DNA of 64,000 nt, from assembly GCF_026626745.1 (NCBI RefSeq), contig NZ_JAPNJW010000001.1:4200001-4264000 (forward strand), given 5' to 3'. Of the stretch, positions 59,673-64,000 are shown one piece after another. How positions within the stretch are numbered: position 1 is the first letter of the stretch; each line of letters starts with the position of its first letter. A program made the position numbers and the translations under genes. Under the pieces are notes generated by a model. It was given only the letters and a program-made list of their open reading frames with translations, ran no database searches and was not told the DNA's origin. Source of the stretch: Nannocystis sp. RBIL2 (GTDB lineage: Bacteria; Myxococcota_A; Polyangia; Nannocystales; Nannocystaceae).

Positions 59673-60185
59673 TTAAAAACCCAGGCTTTGGTTGACGCCG
59701 GCGTCGGTCTTCTGCGCGCTCTCGACGATCGCCAGGTAGGCCGCCTCGCCCGCGAGGCCCTTGGCGTGGTTGCGCTCGAGCAGCCAGTCGAAGGTCGGCC
59801 CGTCGGGGTTGCCGTACTTGGCGCGATCGCGCTCTTGCAGGGCCGCCAGCTCGACGGGGTCGGACATCATCGCGCGCGCGGTCATGCGGGCGTCGTGGCG
59901 CAGCTGGTACGCGCGGCGGGCCTGCTCCTCCGCGGGGATCTGCTCGGCCTTCCAGCGCTCGACCTCGCCGGCGATCGCGGCCACGCGCTCGAGATAGAGC
60001 TGACGCGCCTGGCGATTGGTCCAGCGGGTGCCGGTCTGCTCGAGCCGCTCGGCCTCGGCGGCGTCCTTCGGACGCGGCAGCCCCTCGGGCCAGGCCTCGA
60101 TCGTCGCCTCCTCGCGCGAGCAACCAGCGAGCGCCGGGCCGGCCAGGCACAGCGCGACGAGGGCGAACCGGAGCCACGAGCGCAC
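59673..60185 (-). CDS. lipoprotein of unknown function
   Basis: The protein has 170 residues from the GTG at 60185 (VRSWLRFALVALCLAGPALAGC, lipobox ALAGC). The mature part is charged and helical (KDAAEAERLEQTGTRWTNRQ, EVERWKAEQIPAEEQARRAY), with SDPVELAALQERDRAKYGNP and FDWLLERNHAKGLAGEAAYL. No known domain is recognised. It is divergent from the DUF4349 gene. Confidence 0.75.
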   Translation of the reverse strand: MRSWLRFALVALCLAGPALAGCSREEATIEAWPEGLPRPKDAAEAERLEQTGTRWTNRQARQLYLERVAAIAGEVERWKAEQIPAEEQARRAYQLRHDARMTARAMMSDPVELAALQERDRAKYGNPDGPTFDWLLERNHAKGLAGEAAYLAIVESAQKTDAGVNQSLGF

Positions 60186-60280
60186 GGGGCCATGATGCCA
60201 CAACACGCCGCGCCTGTAAGTCGCGCCCGGGGCCCGACGTTCGCCGGTTATCATCGGCACCCTCGCCGCCTCGTGAGCCC

Positions 60281-61180
60281 GTGATGCATCGACTCCGACA
60301 CCTCCTGGCCGCCGCGTTCATCCTCACTTCGTTCGGTTGCGCCAAGTCGGCCAGTGAGGCGGCCGCGCCCTCGCCCCCGATGGAGGAGTCCTACGGCGGC
60401 GGCGGCGCGATGGCCGGCGGCGAAGCGGCCGCCCCCGAGATGCCGTACCCGACCGTCGCCTCCAAGGCCGACGACTACGAGGACGCCGCCGTGCGGGACG
60501 CCGCCCCGGCCGCGACCTCGCTGGGCGCCCCGGCCCCGCCGAGGGGCGGCGTGGCCGGCCCGACGCGCCCCGAGCCCAAGCCGGCGGACACGCCGACCGC
60601 CAGCAGCGGCCAGGGCGAAGAGAAGGGCAAGGAGCCGCAGAAGCAGTTCGCGCGGCAGATCATCTACACCGCCGACATGGCGATCTCGTGCTTCAAGCTC
60701 GACGACGCCATGCAGCGGGCCGAGGCGCTCACGCTCGAGTCCGGCGGCTACGTGCAGACCATGTCGCAGGGCTACTTCGTCCTGCGGATCCCCGCCGCCC
60801 AGCTGCGCCGCGTCATGGAGGAGCTCGGCAAGCTCGGCGTGGTCGAGTCGCGCAACCTGCAGGCCCAGGACGTGACCCAGGAGTACGTCGACCTGACCAC
60901 GCGGATCCGCGTGCTGCGCGAGACCCAGAGCCAGCTCATCACCCTGCTCAAGCAGGCGCGCAACGTCCAGGAGGCGCTGGAGGTCCGGCGCTCGCTCGAC
61001 GCCATCACCATGGAGCTCGAGCAGGCGCTCGGCCGCCTGCGCCTCCTCGAGAACCAGATCGGCTTCTCCACGCTCACCGTGCGGATGAGCGAGCGCGGGC
61101 CCCAGAACGCGGTCCCGTCGAGCAACGATCCCTTCCCGTGGGTCGACACCCTCGGCGTCGAGGCCACCGAGTGGAACTGA
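60281..61180 (+). CDS. DUF4349 lipoprotein
   Basis: The protein has 299 residues (GTG at 60281 or ATG at 60284) with a lipobox ILTSFGC. A Gly/Ala/Pro linker covers about residues 25-125. The DUF4349 part has QIIYTADMAISCFKLDDAMQ, SGGYVQTMSQGYFVLRIPAA, RNLQAQDVTQEYVDLTTRIR, a coiled-coil hairpin (LEVRRSLDAITMELEQALGR) and GFSTLTVRM. The C-terminal membrane helix usual in DUF4349 proteins is lacking, so lipidation would be the anchor. The following lipoprotein gene starts 5 bp after the stop. Confidence 0.85.
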   Translation: MMHRLRHLLAAAFILTSFGCAKSASEAAAPSPPMEESYGGGGAMAGGEAAAPEMPYPTVASKADDYEDAAVRDAAPAATSLGAPAPPRGGVAGPTRPEPKPADTPTASSGQGEEKGKEPQKQFARQIIYTADMAISCFKLDDAMQRAEALTLESGGYVQTMSQGYFVLRIPAAQLRRVMEELGKLGVVESRNLQAQDVTQEYVDLTTRIRVLRETQSQLITLLKQARNVQEALEVRRSLDAITMELEQALGRLRLLENQIGFSTLTVRMSERGPQNAVPSSNDPFPWVDTLGVEATEWN

Positions 61181-61185
61181 AGGCC

Positions 61186-61797
61186 ATGTTCAAAAATACC
61201 TGTTCTTTCGCACTCGTCATCGCCATGGCCGGGCTGCTGGTCGGCTGCAAGAAGTACGCGATCGAGCCGCCGGTCGGCTTCGTCGAGGTCAGCAGCCACT
61301 CCTACGAGACGCGCATGAAGGCCCAGGACGACGTCGGCCTGCGCGTCCACCGGTTCGCCAACGTCCGCGGCGGCACCCTCGGCTACTGGGCCGCCGACCT
61401 CGTCACCAAGCTGGGCAAGCGCGGCTACGTCCTCACCAACCAGCAGCCGGCGCGCAGCAAGAACGGCCGCGAGGGCACCCGCTTCGACTTCGACTACACG
61501 ATCCCCGGCACCGACGCGCCGAAGTTCTACACCGTCGTCCTGTTCGTCACCGACGAGTACAAGTTCACGCTCGAGCTGGCCGGCGACCGTGAGCACGCCA
61601 AGGCCTACCAGGCCCGCGTCGCCGAGATCACCGGCGAGCTCAAGGTCCGCGGCTGCAAGACCGCCTCGAAGATCTGCGGCGGCCCCCAGCCGCCCAAGCT
61701 GAGCTCCCCGCCGCCCGACCCGATCCCCGGCCTGCCCGAGCCACCCGAGCCCGCGACGCCCGCCGCGCCCGCGCCCGCCGCGACGCCGAGCCCGTGA
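61186..61797 (+). CDS. lipoprotein downstream of DUF4349 gene
   Basis: The protein has 203 residues with a lipobox GLLVGC. A compact domain of about 130 residues contains PPVGFVEVSSHSYETRMKAQ, RVHRFANVRGGTLGYWAADL, RFDFDYTIPGTDAPKFYTVV and YKFTLELAGDREHAKAY, similar to DUF4367/PsbP-like stress-domain folds, by eye only. A Pro-rich tail follows. The start ATG overlaps a degenerate palindrome (CCATGTTC...CCTGTTC, 61184-61206). It is cotranscribed with the DUF4349 gene. Confidence 0.75.
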   Translation: MFKNTCSFALVIAMAGLLVGCKKYAIEPPVGFVEVSSHSYETRMKAQDDVGLRVHRFANVRGGTLGYWAADLVTKLGKRGYVLTNQQPARSKNGREGTRFDFDYTIPGTDAPKFYTVVLFVTDEYKFTLELAGDREHAKAYQARVAEITGELKVRGCKTASKICGGPQPPKLSSPPPDPIPGLPEPPEPATPAAPAPAATPSP

Positions 61798-62265
61798 GAC
61801 CGTCGCAGCGCGAAGGTCCTCGCGCTGATTCTCCGCGCTGCGCGCATCACACGACCTCGCCGAACTCGAGCGTCATCACGACCGCGCCGAGCTCGAGCGT
61901 CATCACGACCTCGCCGACCTCGAGCGTCATCACGACCTCGCCGACCTCGAGACGTCCTCACGACCTCGCCTCGCGCCGAGGTCTCCGCGATGCGCCCCCC
62001 TCGAGCGTCCTCACGACCGCGCCGAGATCGAGCGTCCAGACGACCTCGGCTCGCGCCGATGTCTCCCGTGCTGCGCTGCTCCTTCGAGCGTCCTCACGAC
62101 CTCGCCTCGCGCCGAGGTCTCCTCACCGCGCCCATCACTCGTGCGCGGTCGCTTCTGCCGCCCCCCGCCGGTCTCCCCAAAGACCTCACGCGTCATGCTT
62201 ACGTCCCTGTCATGACCTCGCCGCTCGCCTGACCTCGGCATCCCGGTTTGGCGTGACCCGACCCA
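61798..62265. other. intergenic region rich in imperfect repeats
   Basis: No gene is supported in 468 bp. Besides the 27-bp tandem repeat, scattered copies of TCACGACCTCGCCTCGCGCC and GAGCGTCCTCACGACC run through to about 62130. The region separates the lipoprotein operon from the DUF2079 gene. Confidence 0.5.
61865..61972. repeat. 27-bp tandem repeat
   Basis: CTCGAGCGTCATCACGACC plus CGCCGAG-like bases recurs at 61865, 61892, 61919 and 61946, each 27 bp apart; the fourth copy diverges after CTCGAG. A half copy (CACACGACCTCGCCGAA) precedes the first. No open frame here has protein-like composition. Confidence 0.9.
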
Positions 62266-64000
62266 GTGACGGACCTTGACGTCCTCCCCCGCGCCGGGCC
62301 ACCAATACGACTCGTGCCGTTCGCCGCCGTCGCCTCCGCCGGATTCGCCCACGCGCGGCGTTGGGGCCTGCTCGCGGCCCTGCTCGGCTTCGCCGCCGGC
62401 TGGACCGCCTGGGCCGTCTCGCGCGGCGACCCGGCCGCGCTCGTCGGCGACGACCTCGACCTCGGCCAGCGCCTCGCCGCCGTGCGCGCCGGCCTCGCCG
62501 GCCTCGTCGTGCTGCTCGGTAGCTACTTCCTGGCCGCGCGCCGCCTCGGCCGACCGCTCGCCGACTTCGCCGTCGCCTGGAACCGTCGCCTCCTGCTCCT
62601 CGCCGGCGCCCCCGCCGGCATCCTGCTCACCGTCCCCGGCCTCGCCGAGCGCCGCGGCTTCGTTCCGCTGGTCACCAGCCTCGGCCTCGGCTTGCTGGCT
62701 GCCGCCAGCGCCACCGGATGGCGCGACCTCCTCGCGCAACGCCGCCCGCGACCGCGCCTCGTCGCCGGAGTCTTGCTCGCGCTCGGCCTCGGCGTCGCCG
62801 CGCTGCTCATCCATCTCGGCGTGGTCCGCCATCACGCGCTCGTCAGCAACATCCACGACCTGGGCATCTTCGAGAACGTCCTGTGGCGCTCGCTCCACGG
62901 CGATCTGCTGGCCACCAGCCTGTTCCCCGACGACACTTTTAATAGTCAACACTTCGCCCCGCTGCTGCTCGCGCTCGTCCCGATCTACGCAGTCAGCCCG
63001 CGCGCCGAGACCCTGATCGTCGTGCAAGTGCTGTGGCTGTGCTCGGCCGCGCTCCCGCTCTACTTATTTTCACGCCGACGCAGCGGCAGCCTCGCCCTCG
63101 CGTTCGCGGTCACCCTCGCCTTCCTCGTCTCGCCGCTGGTCCACGCCAGCGCGCTGTGGGACTTCCACGACCTCACCCTCGCCGTCCCGCTGGTGCTGTG
63201 GGCGCTGTGGGCCCACGACGGCGATCGCCGCCTCGGCCTCGCGCTCGCAGTGGCCGCCCTCCTGCTCGTGCGCGAGGAGATGGGCCTCGTGGTCGCCGCC
63301 TTCGGTCTGTTCGCCGCCCTCGACGCCCGCCCGCGCCGCGGCCTCGTCCTGCTCGCCCTCGGCCTCGCGTGGTTCGCCCTCGTCGCCCGCGTGTTCGCCC
63401 CCGGCACCGGCGTGGGCGCCCACGCCGACGGCCTGCGCGGCAACCTGGCCGAAGCGACAGGTTACCGCGACCTCGCGCTCGCCTTGCTCGCCAACCCGCT
63501 GCGTCTCCCGCTCGAGCTGCTGCGGCCCGACAAGTTCGGCTACCTGCTGTGCCTCGGCGCCCCGCTGCTGCTCCTGCCCGTGTGCGCCGGCCGCCTGCTC
63601 GTGCTGCTCCTCCCGGGCGCCGCGATCTTCGTGCTCAGCGGCAACCAGTACGTCGCCGATCCGTACTTTCACTACTCGGCCTTCTCTTTGCCCGCGGTGT
63701 TCGCCGCCGCGGCCGTCGGCGCGGCCAACCTGCAGCAGCGACTCGGCCGCCCCCTGGCGCTCGAGCTGGCGGCCGGCATCGTCGTCGCCGCGCTCGCGTT
63801 CGGCTGGTCGTTCGGCCTGCCCGGCGGCAGCTTTCGCGCCGGCTTTCACCCGGTCCCGACCGCGCTCACCGAGGCCGAGCGCGAGCGCCACGCCTGGCTC
63901 ACCGAGCTGGCCCGCACCCTGCCCGCCGACGCCTGCGTCGCCGCTACCGGCGACGTCGGCGCCCACCTGGCCGCCCGCCGCTGCTTCGCCTGGTTCCCCG
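62266..64000 (+). CDS. DUF2079 membrane protein, cut by the window edge
   Basis: At least 578 residues are visible, and the gene continues past 64000. A GTG at 62266 (VTDLDVLPRAGPP) or at 62314 (VPFAAVASAG) may be the start. Many hydrophobic helices are present, for example WGLLAALLGFAAGWTAWAV, LAFAVTLAFLVSPLVHAS and YLLCLGAPLLLLPVCAGRLL. The DUF2079 motifs are IHDLGIFENVLWRSLHGD, FNSQHFAPLLLAL and LWDFHDLTLAVPLVLWAL. These proteins resemble GT-C glycosyltransferases and probably add sugars from polyprenyl donors at the membrane. The C-terminal end is missing. Confidence 0.85.
   Translation, partial: MTDLDVLPRAGPPIRLVPFAAVASAGFAHARRWGLLAALLGFAAGWTAWAVSRGDPAALVGDDLDLGQRLAAVRAGLAGLVVLLGSYFLAARRLGRPLADFAVAWNRRLLLLAGAPAGILLTVPGLAERRGFVPLVTSLGLGLLAAASATGWRDLLAQRRPRPRLVAGVLLALGLGVAALLIHLGVVRHHALVSNIHDLGIFENVLWRSLHGDLLATSLFPDDTFNSQHFAPLLLALVPIYAVSPRAETLIVVQVLWLCSAALPLYLFSRRRSGSLALAFAVTLAFLVSPLVHASALWDFHDLTLAVPLVLWALWAHDGDRRLGLALAVAALLLVREEMGLVVAAFGLFAALDARPRRGLVLLALGLAWFALVARVFAPGTGVGAHADGLRGNLAEATGYRDLALALLANPLRLPLELLRPDKFGYLLCLGAPLLLLPVCAGRLLVLLLPGAAIFVLSGNQYVADPYFHYSAFSLPAVFAAAAVGAANLQQRLGRPLALELAAGIVVAALAFGWSFGLPGGSFRAGFHPVPTALTEAERERHAWLTELARTLPADACVAATGDVGAHLAARRCFAWFP

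Overview
The window comes from a very GC-rich bacterium, most probably a myxobacterium of the Nannocystis type (suborder Nannocystineae). The evidence is the abundance of lipoproteins with long Thr/Ser/Asp/Gly linkers, MYXO-CTERM-like tails, Cys-rich DUF4215-type repeats, a Ser/Thr kinase with a TPR tail, a fibro-slime protein, an ADYC-domain protein and a CarF-type plasmalogen desaturase. I see no rRNA, tRNA, CRISPR array or intact insertion sequence. About 18 of roughly 55 genes encode predicted lipoproteins.

Layout. 0.6-8.2 kb: secreted or lipoproteins around pyrF and a serine hydrolase; one FG-GAP/MYXO-CTERM gene carries two compensating frameshifts. 8.5-15 kb: radical SAM/SPASM protein, dusB, fibro-slime lipoprotein, DUF72 protein and AlkB-like dioxygenase. 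15.3-19.5 kb: Ser/Thr kinase-TPR protein and ADYC lipoprotein. 19.5-22.2 kb: a compact RiPP locus on the minus strand with two small precursor peptides (same 30-residue leader length, shared RELSDxxLELVxGG end, different acidic/hydroxyl-rich cores), a hairpin, an MvdD-like ATP-grasp ligase and a parvulin-like protein. This looks like a graspetide (omega-ester peptide) system and is the strongest novelty candidate. 22.6-31.6 kb: PLC-like lectin enzyme, WYL regulator divergent from a VOC/YdeI pair, a decayed ArsR gene before an AHSA1-SnoaL fusion, protoglobin, PQQ-type sugar dehydrogenase and Cys-rich lipoprotein. 31.6-40.4 kb: prolyl oligopeptidase, peptidoglycan amidase, TraB/GumN-like lipoprotein and two tandem coiled-coil paralogues. 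41-48 kb: a molybdenum-cofactor block (fused NuoE/NuoF-type diaphorase, moeA, moeA fused to a binding-protein domain, DUF6929-like protein, mobA). 48-62 kb: YqaA-like membrane protein, a protein ending in an L7/L12-like domain, short-chain reductase, three-repeat beta-trefoil protein, amidohydrolase, crotonase, TolB-like propeller, GST, NDH-2, CarF and several lipoproteins. 62.3 kb to the edge: a truncated DUF2079 membrane protein.

A dispersed palindromic element runs through the whole window. Its core is two GGACATGTCC-like half-sites (each itself a palindrome) 4 nt apart. More than 20 full or partial copies are visible. It sits in most convergent gene junctions, where at least one copy looks like a two-way terminator, but it also lies inside coding sequence in frame and supplies or overlaps apparent start codons.

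Several genes carry single-base frameshifts, most of them at short runs of G or C. These may be true decay or assembly errors, and the raw reads would decide.
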